Source: Ramlibacter sp. | GTDB taxonomy: Bacteria > Pseudomonadota > Gammaproteobacteria > Burkholderiales > Burkholderiaceae_C | Direction: 5' to 3' | DNA length: 7,625 nt | Assembly: GCA_028292185.1 (NCBI GenBank) | Contig: JAQGMT010000426.1 | Span: 1 to 7,625 of the forward strand | Part shown: positions 1 through 5,879 of the stretch, one piece after another | Position numbering within the stretch: the first letter of the stretch is position 1 | Layout of the letters: each line of letters opens with the position of its first letter | Notes under the pieces: generated by a model | What the model was told of the DNA's origin: nothing | Seen by the model: only the letters and a program-made list of their open reading frames with translations | Databases searched by the model: none | Program-made: the position numbers and the translations under genes

Positions 1-44
1 CGGCGGCGTGATCGCGCGTGCTTTGCGCAGCGCGACGCGCCAGC
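1..44. other. Short unassigned edge sequence
   Basis: These 44 bases lie downstream of the minus-strand glutathione S-transferase-like gene. They are GC-rich and show no recognisable start codon with a ribosome binding site, no hairpin followed by a T-run and no repeat. They could be spacer or the edge of a further gene outside the window. Nothing can be assigned. Confidence 0.3.
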
Positions 45-704
45 TCAAGCGGGCTTGTAGACGTTCAGCTGCAGACGCTCGCGCTCGATCGCGCGCGCCA
101 CCGCAGGCAGCGTGGCGATCTTTTGCACGTGCGCCAACAAGGCCGGACAGCGTTGCGGATCGTGCCCGGCAAAACCACCCCAGCGCAGCAAGGTGAGGGC
201 GTATGCATCGAGCGGGCCGAATTGCGCACCGCCCAAGTAAGGCCGGCTCTGCGCGGCGGCTGACGCGGCCATCGCTTCGATCTCCCCCAGCAGCGACGCA
301 TAGTGCGCCGCGTTGAAAACCTTGATCTCGGCCTGCGCCTGCTCGCTGCCCACGAATTTATTGGGCATGAACACGTGAGTGAAGGTCGTATGGACCGTGT
401 TGTTCATCCAGGCCAGCGTTTCCAGCACGCGAGTGCGCGCCAGCGACTCACGCGGAAGGAACTTGCATTGCGGAAATCGGTCGTCCAGGTAGCTGACGAT
501 CGCGACGATCTGGGTGATCACCTCCTTGCCGTCCACCAGCACCGGCACCTGCCCGCGCGCATTGATCGCCTTGTATTCGGGCGTTTGGTTCTCGCCCTTG
601 TGCAGCTTCACCAGCACCGGCTCGAACGGCTCGCCAGTGGTTTCCAGCAGCGTATGCGGCACGAACGAACAGGCGCCGGGAGCGAAATAAAGCTTCATGG
701 ACAT
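45..704 (-). CDS. Glutathione S-transferase family protein
   Basis: The 219-residue product has the normal length and layout of a cytosolic GST: an N-terminal thioredoxin-like domain (about residues 3-80) and an all-helical C-terminal domain (about 90-210). The opening MKLYFAPGACSF resembles beta-class bacterial GSTs, with Cys12 at the position of their catalytic cysteine. The cis-proline loop is GQVPVL (Pro54), and LDAYALTLLRWG (165-176) matches the conserved helical core. The family conjugates or reduces electrophiles with glutathione; the substrate cannot be predicted. One oddity is that the glutathione-binding Glu/Gln-Ser pair normally found before the AI of helix 3 reads Gln65-Ile66 here. 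The start at 704 is preferred over the ATG at 698 because AAGGA lies 7 nt upstream of it. It is the last gene of the cluster, 21 nt after the SPOR-like gene. Family assignment is confident; function is not. Confidence 0.93.
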   Translation of the reverse strand: MSMKLYFAPGACSFVPHTLLETTGEPFEPVLVKLHKGENQTPEYKAINARGQVPVLVDGKEVITQIVAIVSYLDDRFPQCKFLPRESLARTRVLETLAWMNNTVHTTFTHVFMPNKFVGSEQAQAEIKVFNAAHYASLLGEIEAMAASAAAQSRPYLGGAQFGPLDAYALTLLRWGGFAGHDPQRCPALLAHVQKIATLPAVARAIERERLQLNVYKPA

Positions 705-725
705 GGGGTGTTCCTTGGGCCTTGG

Positions 726-1379
726 TCAGCGGCAGGGCCGCAGGGTCTTTCCGTTGAGCGCCGCCTTCAGGTCGTCGAGGCGAAGGCGCAGGCTCTCGTC
801 CACGGCAGGCAGCTTCAGCGACTGCCCGCGTGCTTCGGGCCGCTCCTGCACCACCTTGGCTGTATGGACGCCGCGCTGGGCGAGCACTTCCATTTGAGCG
901 GCAGCCGCGGCCTGCGTCGGAAAGCCGCCCAGCGACAGCCCAGGCTCCAGTGTGGGGTTGGACGGCGCCTCGAACGACACGCCCATCTGCCGCAGTTCGG
1001 CCTTCTTGCGGCTGACGTTTTCCAGGGTCAGGTACTTGCCCATATAGACGATCCAGCGTGCCGGTTCGACCGCCGGCTCGAGACTCCATGAGCCCGCCGG
1101 CCACGCTTCCAGCACCTGGCGCAAGCTGGCGATTTGCGCATCGTCGACCACCCCGGCTTGCAGGCACTCGGGGGCTCGCGCCGCCGCGCCAACAATATCG
1201 CTCGGCTTGGCCTCTTCGCCGGGAACGATGCGCAAGGTGTCGGGCTTGATCTGCTGGCGCAGTCGCTGCGGCTCGGTCTGCCGCGCGGGCTCGAAGCCGG
1301 CACCGGCCAACCAGCCCTGCGACCAGGCGTAGTAGGCCGCATTGGCCAGCAACAGCAAAAGGACGGCGAGGCGCAACAT
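726..1379 (-). CDS. SPOR-like domain protein, membrane-anchored
   Basis: The 217-residue product starts with a hydrophobic segment (about residues 2-18, LRLAVLLLLLANAAYYAW), which is a likely signal anchor leaving the rest in the periplasm. Residues 35-100 are a polar, Gln/Ala/Pro-rich linker. Residues about 107-178 (ARWIVYMGKYL..., GVSFEAP..., LSLGGF..., A-rich helix, GVHTAKVV) have the beta-alpha-beta pattern of a SPOR fold. Such domains bind denuded peptidoglycan glycan at division sites, so a role in the envelope or septum is inferred. Related SPOR proteins follow birA in Burkholderiales as I recall. The ATG is 13 nt after the birA stop and lacks a visible Shine-Dalgarno sequence, so coupling to birA translation is likely. 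The SPOR match is by pattern only and is diverged. The C-terminal 35 residues are a charged tail with no recognised motif. Confidence 0.85.
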   Translation of the reverse strand: MLRLAVLLLLLANAAYYAWSQGWLAGAGFEPARQTEPQRLRQQIKPDTLRIVPGEEAKPSDIVGAAARAPECLQAGVVDDAQIASLRQVLEAWPAGSWSLEPAVEPARWIVYMGKYLTLENVSRKKAELRQMGVSFEAPSNPTLEPGLSLGGFPTQAAAAAQMEVLAQRGVHTAKVVQERPEARGQSLKLPAVDESLRLRLDDLKAALNGKTLRPCR

Positions 1380-1392
1380 GGGCGGGCGGCGG

Positions 1393-2235
1393 TCAGTTAC
1401 CGGCAGGCCGCACGCTCACTTCGGCGCTGGTGACGGTATGCATGCCGCTCGCAGTATGCACCAGCAGCGCGCCCTCCTCGCTGGTGCCGTGCGCCGTCCC
1501 CACGGTGCCGTCGCTCAGAACCACGGCACGATCGCGCAGCGCATCGCGGGCATCGAAGCGCGCCTGGAATGCGGTGAATCCCGCCAGCTCGAAGGCTTTC
1601 ACGCCCCGCACCAGCGGCTCGGCGATGCGCAGCAATGCCTGCCCCGCGTCGATGCCGGGAAGCAGTTCGTGCAGCGACGCCGGCGCGGTGGCGAGGCCCG
1701 CGGGGTTGGGCGACGAGATGTTGATGCCGACGCCCACCACGGCAAAGCGCCGTGCGGCGCCTTCACCAAAGCTGGCGGTCTCGATCAGGATGCCGCCGAG
1801 CTTGCGGTCGTCCAGCCACAAGTCGTTGGGCCACTTCAGTCGGATCGCAGGGTGCAGGCTTTCCGCGAGCACCACGCCGACCGCCAGCGATAGGCCGGAC
1901 CAATCCAGCGGCGCCAGCGCCATCCCCAGCGAAAAGGTCAGCGAGGCGCCCTCGGCACTGGTCCAGCCGCGGCCCAGGCGGCCCCGTCCCGCCGTCTGGC
2001 GCTGCGCCACCAGCAGCACCGGCTCCATGCCGCCGGCGCGGGCGCGCCGCATGAGCTCGGAGTTGCTCGAATCGGTCTCAGGCAGAATCTCGACCGTGAA
2101 GCCCGGCAGTGAAGGCTCGATCGCCTGCCAGATGGCCTCGGCCGACCAAATGTGTGCCCCCACGCTTGCGGCCGGGGCCGCTGCGCTGCCCCCCGAGGGG
2201 GCCTTCGCGCCTTGGGGCGGCCAGTCGGCGCTCAC
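1393..2235 (-). CDS. birA: Biotin--[acetyl-CoA-carboxylase] ligase BirA (class I)
   Basis: BirA makes biotinyl-5'-AMP from biotin and ATP and transfers biotin to the lysine of carrier proteins such as AccB. Signature motifs are present: ETDSSN (53-58), the adenylate-binding loop GRGRLGRGW (83-91), KWPNDLW with Lys134, GGILIE (147-152) and GVGINI (168-173), followed by a small SH3-like C-terminal domain (about 232-280). There is no N-terminal helix-turn-helix, so this is a class I ligase without the biotin-operon repressor function of E. coli BirA. The start chosen is GTG at 2235, 3 nt after the SET gene stop, with GGAAG 6 nt upstream. An in-frame GTG at 2163 (codon 25) is the alternative. Residues 6-24 are low-complexity and are encoded by a hairpin repeat, so the true enzyme may begin near residue 25. 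Confidence 0.95.
   Translation of the reverse strand: MSADWPPQGAKAPSGGSAAAPAASVGAHIWSAEAIWQAIEPSLPGFTVEILPETDSSNSELMRRARAGGMEPVLLVAQRQTAGRGRLGRGWTSAEGASLTFSLGMALAPLDWSGLSLAVGVVLAESLHPAIRLKWPNDLWLDDRKLGGILIETASFGEGAARRFAVVGVGINISSPNPAGLATAPASLHELLPGIDAGQALLRIAEPLVRGVKAFELAGFTAFQARFDARDALRDRAVVLSDGTVGTAHGTSEEGALLVHTASGMHTVTSAEVSVRPAGN
2161..2223. repeat. GC-rich hairpin repeat inside the birA 5' end
   Basis: The stretch reads as an interspersed GC-rich element. It holds a C6/G5 hairpin (stem 2188-2193 with 2197-2202, loop CGA) flanked by CTGCGCTG and CCTTGGGGCGGCC. From memory, near-identical blocks are scattered between genes in Comamonadaceae genomes. Only one copy occurs in this window, so repeat status rests on that recollection. 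Here it sits within the predicted birA reading frame and would encode the Pro/Gly/Ala-rich residues 5-25 of the ligase. It is not similar to the N-terminal part of any BirA domain. Confidence 0.55.
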
Positions 2236-2238
2236 ACT

Positions 2239-2787
2239 TTACTTCCGCGGGCGTCGCTTGGGCGCAAGCAAAGTGCCGCGGCACTGCTTGGCGCCGCACC
2301 AGCAGGGATACTCCGCCTTGAGCTTGGGCGTGTAGCGCTCGTCGATGATGAGGCCGTAGTCGTAGCTGAGCTCTTCGCCGGGCTCGATGTTGCGCAGCGC
2401 CTTGATGAAGACCCGGCCTTCCTCTTCGTCGGCCTCGCAACTCGGGTTGCAGGAGTGGTTGATCCAGCGCGAGGAATTGCCGCCGTGCGCGGCGTCGATC
2501 ACCCGTTTTTCGTCCACATGAAAGTAGAAGGTATGGTTGGGATCTTTGGGATTGTGGGGATGGCGCCGCTGAGCCTCTTTCCAGGTGATGATTTCGCCCA
2601 CGTATTCGATGATGGTTTCACCCTCGGCGATGGGCCGCACGGCGAACACACCCTTGCCATGAACGCCCGAACGCCGCACCTGGATCCGGCGCGACGCGTC
2701 GGCTTTTCCCTTGGCCTGCGCGCTGGAGGCCTCCGCGCTGCGGGACACCCTGTCGGCGGCCCCCCCATTGACTGCTTTTTCTGCCAT
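2239..2787 (-). CDS. SET-domain protein-lysine N-methyltransferase
   Basis: The 182-residue product is a compact SET-domain enzyme, which transfers methyl from S-adenosylmethionine to lysine. After a polar N-terminal tail (1-34) come the SAM-binding start SGVHGKGVFA (40-49), EYVGEII (61-67), the pseudoknot motif WINHSCNPSC (108-117) with Asn110-His111, and ELSYDYG (139-145) with the catalytic-type tyrosines. A post-SET segment CWCGAKQCRG (162-171) follows; Cys162, Cys164 and Cys169 plus Cys113 could form the usual zinc site. All key residues are present, so an active enzyme is expected; the substrate is unknown. The ATG at 2787 is chosen because an upstream extension to 2895 would translate the alternating GC tract and loses all similarity. 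The Shine-Dalgarno is weak (AGAG, 8 nt upstream). It is first in the minus-strand cluster and divergent from topB. Confidence 0.93.
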   Translation of the reverse strand: MAEKAVNGGAADRVSRSAEASSAQAKGKADASRRIQVRRSGVHGKGVFAVRPIAEGETIIEYVGEIITWKEAQRRHPHNPKDPNHTFYFHVDEKRVIDAAHGGNSSRWINHSCNPSCEADEEEGRVFIKALRNIEPGEELSYDYGLIIDERYTPKLKAEYPCWCGAKQCRGTLLAPKRRPRK

Positions 2788-2809
2788 CGCCAAAACTCTG
2801 TTAATTTGA

Positions 2810-2844
2810 ATATGCACACGTGCGCGCGTGCGTGCGTACGCGCG
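2810..2844. other. 35-nt perfect alternating purine-pyrimidine tract (potential Z-DNA)
   Basis: Every step from 2810 to 2844 alternates purine and pyrimidine without a break, and the core is almost all CG and CA/TG steps (for example GTGCGCGCGTGCGTGCG, 2820-2836). Such sequences flip to left-handed Z-DNA under negative supercoiling. The tract lies between the divergent starts of the SET gene and a DNA topoisomerase gene. Confidence 0.85.
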
Positions 2845-2859
2845 AGGAACGTGGATTGT

Positions 2860-2910
2860 ATGAATACTTGGAGGTCGGCGTGCCGCAAGGCACAACGATA
2901 TCGACTGTGA
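2860..2910 (+). CDS. Possible 16-codon leader ORF upstream of topB
   Basis: An ATG at 2860 opens a 16-codon frame (MNTWRSACRKAQRYRL) that ends with TGA at 2908-2910. Its stop overlaps an in-frame topB GTG at 2907 in the GTGA arrangement typical of translational coupling. AGGA lies 11 nt upstream of the ATG, a loose spacing. The frame also contains the GGAGG that would serve the topB GTG at 2880, so the two models of topB initiation compete. The peptide is basic and matches nothing I know. It may be chance. Confidence 0.25.
   Translation: MNTWRSACRKAQRYRL
2870..2874 (+). promoter_or_regulatory. Strong ribosome binding site deciding the topB start
   Basis: GGAGG ends 5 nt before the in-frame GTG at 2880, the best Shine-Dalgarno in the intergenic region. 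It favours a topB start nine codons before the point (GTG 2907) where family similarity begins. The GTG at 2907 has only AAGG 16 nt upstream. Confidence 0.6.
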
Positions 2911-5879
2911 GCTTAAAAACTTTGGTTATTGCCGAGAAGCCGTCGGTGGCGCAGGACCTGGTCCGCGCCCTCACGCCGCTGTCCGGCAAATTCGACAAGC
3001 ACGATGAATACTTCGAAAGCGAGAAGTACATCGTCACCAGCGCCGTCGGGCACCTGGTGGAAATCCAGGCGCCGGAGGAATTCGACGTCAAGCGCGGCAA
3101 ATGGAGCTTCGCCAACCTGCCGGTGATCCCGCCTTACTTCGACTTGAAGCCGGTCGAGAAGACCAAGTCGCGGCTGAATGCCGTGATCAAGCTGGCCAAG
3201 CGCAAGGACGTGGGCGACCTGGTCAACGCGTGCGACGCCGGCCGTGAAGGCGAGCTGATCTTCCGCCTGATCGAACAATTCGCGGGCAGCACCAAGGACG
3301 GCAAGTTCACTCCGCTGGGCAAGCCGGTGCGACGGCTGTGGCTGCAGTCGATGACGCCGCAAGCGATCCGCGACGGTTTCGACAAACTGCGCAGCGACAA
3401 GCAGATGGCGGGTCTGGCCGACGCAGCCCGCTCGCGGTCGGAGGCCGACTGGCTGGTCGGCATCAATGGCACGCGCGCGATGACCGCGTTCAACTCGCGC
3501 GACGGCGGCTTCTTCCTGACCACGGTCGGGCGGGTGCAGACGCCCACGCTGGCAGTCGTGGTGGAGCGCGAGGAGCAGATCCGCAAGTTCATCAGCCGCG
3601 ACTACTGGGAAGTCCACGCCAGTTTCCTGGCGGAGGCGGGTGAATATCCGGCCAAGTGGTTCGACCCGAAGTGGAAGAAGAACCCCGACGATGCCGAGCA
3701 GAAGGCCGACCGGGTCTGGACCGAGCGCGAAGCGCTGGCGATCGCCGACGCGGTGCGCGGCAAGGCCGCGACGGTCACCGAAGAATCCAAACCCACGACA
3801 CAGGCTTCACCGCTGCTGTTCGACCTCACTTCGCTGCAGCGCGAGGCCAACGGGCGCTTTGGCTACTCCGCCAAGACCACGCTGGCCCTGGCACAGAGCC
3901 TGTACGAGCGGCACAAGGCGCTGACTTATCCGCGTACCGATTCGCGCGCGCTGCCGGAAGACTATCTGCCGGTGGTGAAGGACACCATGGGCATGCTGGC
4001 CAACAGCGGCATGCGCCATCTCGCGCCATTCGCCAAACAGGCGATCGACGAGAACTACGTCAAGCCGAGCAAACGGATCTTCGACAACGCCAAGGTCAGC
4101 GACCACTTTGCGATCATCCCCACGCTGCAGGCGCCCAGCGGCCTGTCCGACGCCGAGCAGCGGCTGTATGACCTGGTGGTCCGGCGTTTCCTTTCGGTGT
4201 TTTTCCCGAGCGCGGAATTCATGGTGACCACCCGCATCTCGCAAGCGGTGGGCCACAGTTTCAAGACCGAAGGCAAGGTGCTGGTCAGGCCGGGTTGGCT
4301 GGCGATTTGGGGCAAGGAAGCCGCCGAGGAAGTGGCCGACGCCAAGGAAGGGGACAAGGGCCAGGCCCTGGTGCCGGTCAAGGCCGGTGAAATGGTGCGC
4401 ACCGAAAGCGTCGAACCCAAGGGACTCAAGACCCGGCCGCCCGCGCGCTATTCCGAAGCGACGCTGCTCGGCGCGATGGAAGGCGCGGGCAAGTTCGTTG
4501 AAGACGACGAGCTGCGCGAGGCAATGCAGGAGAAGGGCTTGGGCACGCCGGCGACGCGCGCCTCCATCATCGAAGGGCTGATCAACGAGAAGTACATGTT
4601 CCGCGAGGGGCGCGAACTGATCCCGACCGCCAAGGCCTTCCAGCTGATGACGCTACTGCGTGGCCTGGGCGTGGAAGAACTCTCCAAACCCGAGCTCACC
4701 GGCGAATGGGAATACAAGCTCGCCCAGATGGAGCACGGCAAGCTGAGCCGCGATGCCTTCATGCGCGAAATCGCGCAGATGACGGAGCACATCGTCAAGA
4801 AGGCCAAAGAGTACGACCGTGACACGGTGCCCGGCGACTACGCCACGCTGAGCACGCCCTGCCCGAACTGCGGCGGCGTGGTGCAGGAAAACTACCGCCG
4901 CTACACCTGCATGGGCAAGCCAGGGGCCGAGCCGTGCGGCTTCTCGTTCACCAAGCTGCCGGCCGGCCGCGCCTTCGAACTGGCCGAAGTGGAGCAGTTC
5001 CTGCGCGACAAGAAGATCGGCCCGCTCGAGGGTTTCCGCTCCAAGGCAGGCTGGCCGTTCACGGCCGACATCGCGCTGAAGTACAGCGACGAAGACAAGA
5101 ACTGGAAGCTGGAATTCGATTTCGGCAACGAGCAGGACCCGGCGCAAACCGGCGAGCTGGTCGATTTCGCCGGCCAGGAGCCGCTGGGCAAATGCCCGAA
5201 GTGCGGCGCCCGCGTTTTCGAATTCGGCAAGAACTACGTCTGCGAAAAGTCGCTGCCCACCGCCGAGCAGCCAACCCCGACCTGCGACTTCAAGACCGGC
5301 CAGGTCATCCTGCAGCAGCCGGTGTCACGCGAGCAGATGTCGAAGCTGCTGGAAACCGGCAAGACCGACCTGCTCGACAAGTTTGTGTCGATGCGCACGC
5401 GCCGCCCGTTCAAGGCTTTCCTCGCCTGGAACAAGGAAGAGGGCAAGGTGACATTCGAGTTCGCCCCGTCGAAGTTCCCGCCGCGCAAGGGCGCCGCGGG
5501 CAAGACGATTGCGCGTGAACCGGCCGCGAAGTACACGCCGCTTGCCAAGGCGGCGAAGACCGCCGCCAAGACCGCCGCAAAGAAAGCCCCGGCGAAAAAA
5601 GCTGCACCCGCCAAAAAGGCTGCCGCACCCAAAGCACCGCGCAAGATGGGCGCGGGTCTGAAGCCCAGTGCGCAACTGGCGGCGGTGATCGGCGCGGAAC
5701 CGGTGGCACGCACCCAGGTGATCAAGAAGCTATGGGACTACATCAAGGCCAACGGCCTGCAAGACGCGAAGGACAAGCGTTCGATCAATGCCGACGCCAA
5801 ACTGCTGCCGGTGTTCGGCAAGCCGCAGGTGACGATGTTCGAATTGGCCGGCATCGTCGGCAAGCACCTGGCTGCCTAA
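2880..5879 (+). CDS. topB: DNA topoisomerase III with H1-like linker and SWIB domain
   Basis: This is a type IA topoisomerase, which cuts one DNA strand through a tyrosine and passes another, decatenating and relaxing DNA. The 999-residue product far exceeds E. coli TopB (653). In order: Toprim domain with EKPSVA (19-24) and DAGREGE (119-125); the catalytic core with Tyr350 in TYPRTDS; a zinc motif C661-C664-C677-C686; a topoisomerase C-terminal repeat (about 717-750, GFRSKAGWPF); a second cysteine set C772-C775-C788-C802; another repeat (about 834-864, RTRRPFKAFLAW); a 34-residue Lys/Ala/Pro linker (889-922, 11 lysines); and a SWIB domain (927-999) ending the protein. Start at GTG 2880 follows GGAGG; GTG 2907 is the homology-based alternative (990 residues). 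The gene is monocistronic here, divergent from the SET gene and convergent with dctA. Confidence 0.96.
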   Translation: MPQGTTISTVSLKTLVIAEKPSVAQDLVRALTPLSGKFDKHDEYFESEKYIVTSAVGHLVEIQAPEEFDVKRGKWSFANLPVIPPYFDLKPVEKTKSRLNAVIKLAKRKDVGDLVNACDAGREGELIFRLIEQFAGSTKDGKFTPLGKPVRRLWLQSMTPQAIRDGFDKLRSDKQMAGLADAARSRSEADWLVGINGTRAMTAFNSRDGGFFLTTVGRVQTPTLAVVVEREEQIRKFISRDYWEVHASFLAEAGEYPAKWFDPKWKKNPDDAEQKADRVWTEREALAIADAVRGKAATVTEESKPTTQASPLLFDLTSLQREANGRFGYSAKTTLALAQSLYERHKALTYPRTDSRALPEDYLPVVKDTMGMLANSGMRHLAPFAKQAIDENYVKPSKRIFDNAKVSDHFAIIPTLQAPSGLSDAEQRLYDLVVRRFLSVFFPSAEFMVTTRISQAVGHSFKTEGKVLVRPGWLAIWGKEAAEEVADAKEGDKGQALVPVKAGEMVRTESVEPKGLKTRPPARYSEATLLGAMEGAGKFVEDDELREAMQEKGLGTPATRASIIEGLINEKYMFREGRELIPTAKAFQLMTLLRGLGVEELSKPELTGEWEYKLAQMEHGKLSRDAFMREIAQMTEHIVKKAKEYDRDTVPGDYATLSTPCPNCGGVVQENYRRYTCMGKPGAEPCGFSFTKLPAGRAFELAEVEQFLRDKKIGPLEGFRSKAGWPFTADIALKYSDEDKNWKLEFDFGNEQDPAQTGELVDFAGQEPLGKCPKCGARVFEFGKNYVCEKSLPTAEQPTPTCDFKTGQVILQQPVSREQMSKLLETGKTDLLDKFVSMRTRRPFKAFLAWNKEEGKVTFEFAPSKFPPRKGAAGKTIAREPAAKYTPLAKAAKTAAKTAAKKAPAKKAAPAKKAAAPKAPRKMGAGLKPSAQLAAVIGAEPVARTQVIKKLWDYIKANGLQDAKDKRSINADAKLLPVFGKPQVTMFELAGIVGKHLAA
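5541..5646 (+). other. Lys/Ala-rich H1-like linker coding segment in topB
   Basis: This stretch encodes topB residues 888-922, built from AAK, TAAK and PAKK units like the tails of bacterial histone H1-like proteins. About a third of the residues are lysine and there are no acidic residues. It should be disordered, bind DNA non-specifically and tether the SWIB domain to the enzyme. Its repeated lysines are plausible methylation or acetylation sites. Confidence 0.85.
5658..5876 (+). other. SWIB/MDM2-type domain at the C-terminus of TopB
   Basis: Residues 927-999 of TopB begin LKPSAQLAAVIG and continue through VIKKLWDYIKANGLQD, RSINAD and LPVFGKPQVTMFEL, the standard SWIB pattern, and end the protein at about the natural domain boundary. 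SWIB is named from the eukaryotic SWI/SNF subunit BAF60. In bacteria it occurs alone or fused to topoisomerases, as in Chlamydia TopA. Its bacterial role is unclear; protein or DNA contact is presumed. Confidence 0.9.

Larger units (their letters stand above)
2788..2879. promoter_or_regulatory. Divergent SET/topB intergenic regulatory region
   Basis: All transcription of the SET-birA cluster and of topB should start in or near these 92 bases. An AT-rich patch (2795-2813) borders the SET start and another (2854-2869) borders the topB ribosome binding site, with the alternating GC-rich tract between them. On the minus strand TACAAT (2860-2855) is a fair -10 element, but no good -35 lies 17 nt upstream. 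On the plus strand no hexamer pair is convincing. The location is sound; individual promoter elements are not resolved. Confidence 0.55.

Noticed and set aside
303..1091. Plus-strand 262-codon open frame opposite the GST and SPOR genes
   Set aside because: It is antisense to two genes with clear family motifs, has the Arg/His/Leu-rich composition of a high-GC shadow frame and matches no family.
1430..2335. Plus-strand 301-codon open frame opposite birA
   Set aside because: It is antisense to birA signature motifs, Ser/Arg/Pro-rich, and crosses the SET/birA junction. It is a typical shadow.
2788..2895. N-terminal extension of the SET protein to an ATG at 2895
   Set aside because: The extra 36 residues would translate the alternating purine-pyrimidine tract as Arg/His/Thr repeats and overlap the topB start. 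ATG 2787 gives a normal protein.
2913..3617. Minus-strand 234-codon open frame opposite the topB Toprim region
   Set aside because: It mirrors the conserved topB codons and shows no independent domain or ribosome binding site.
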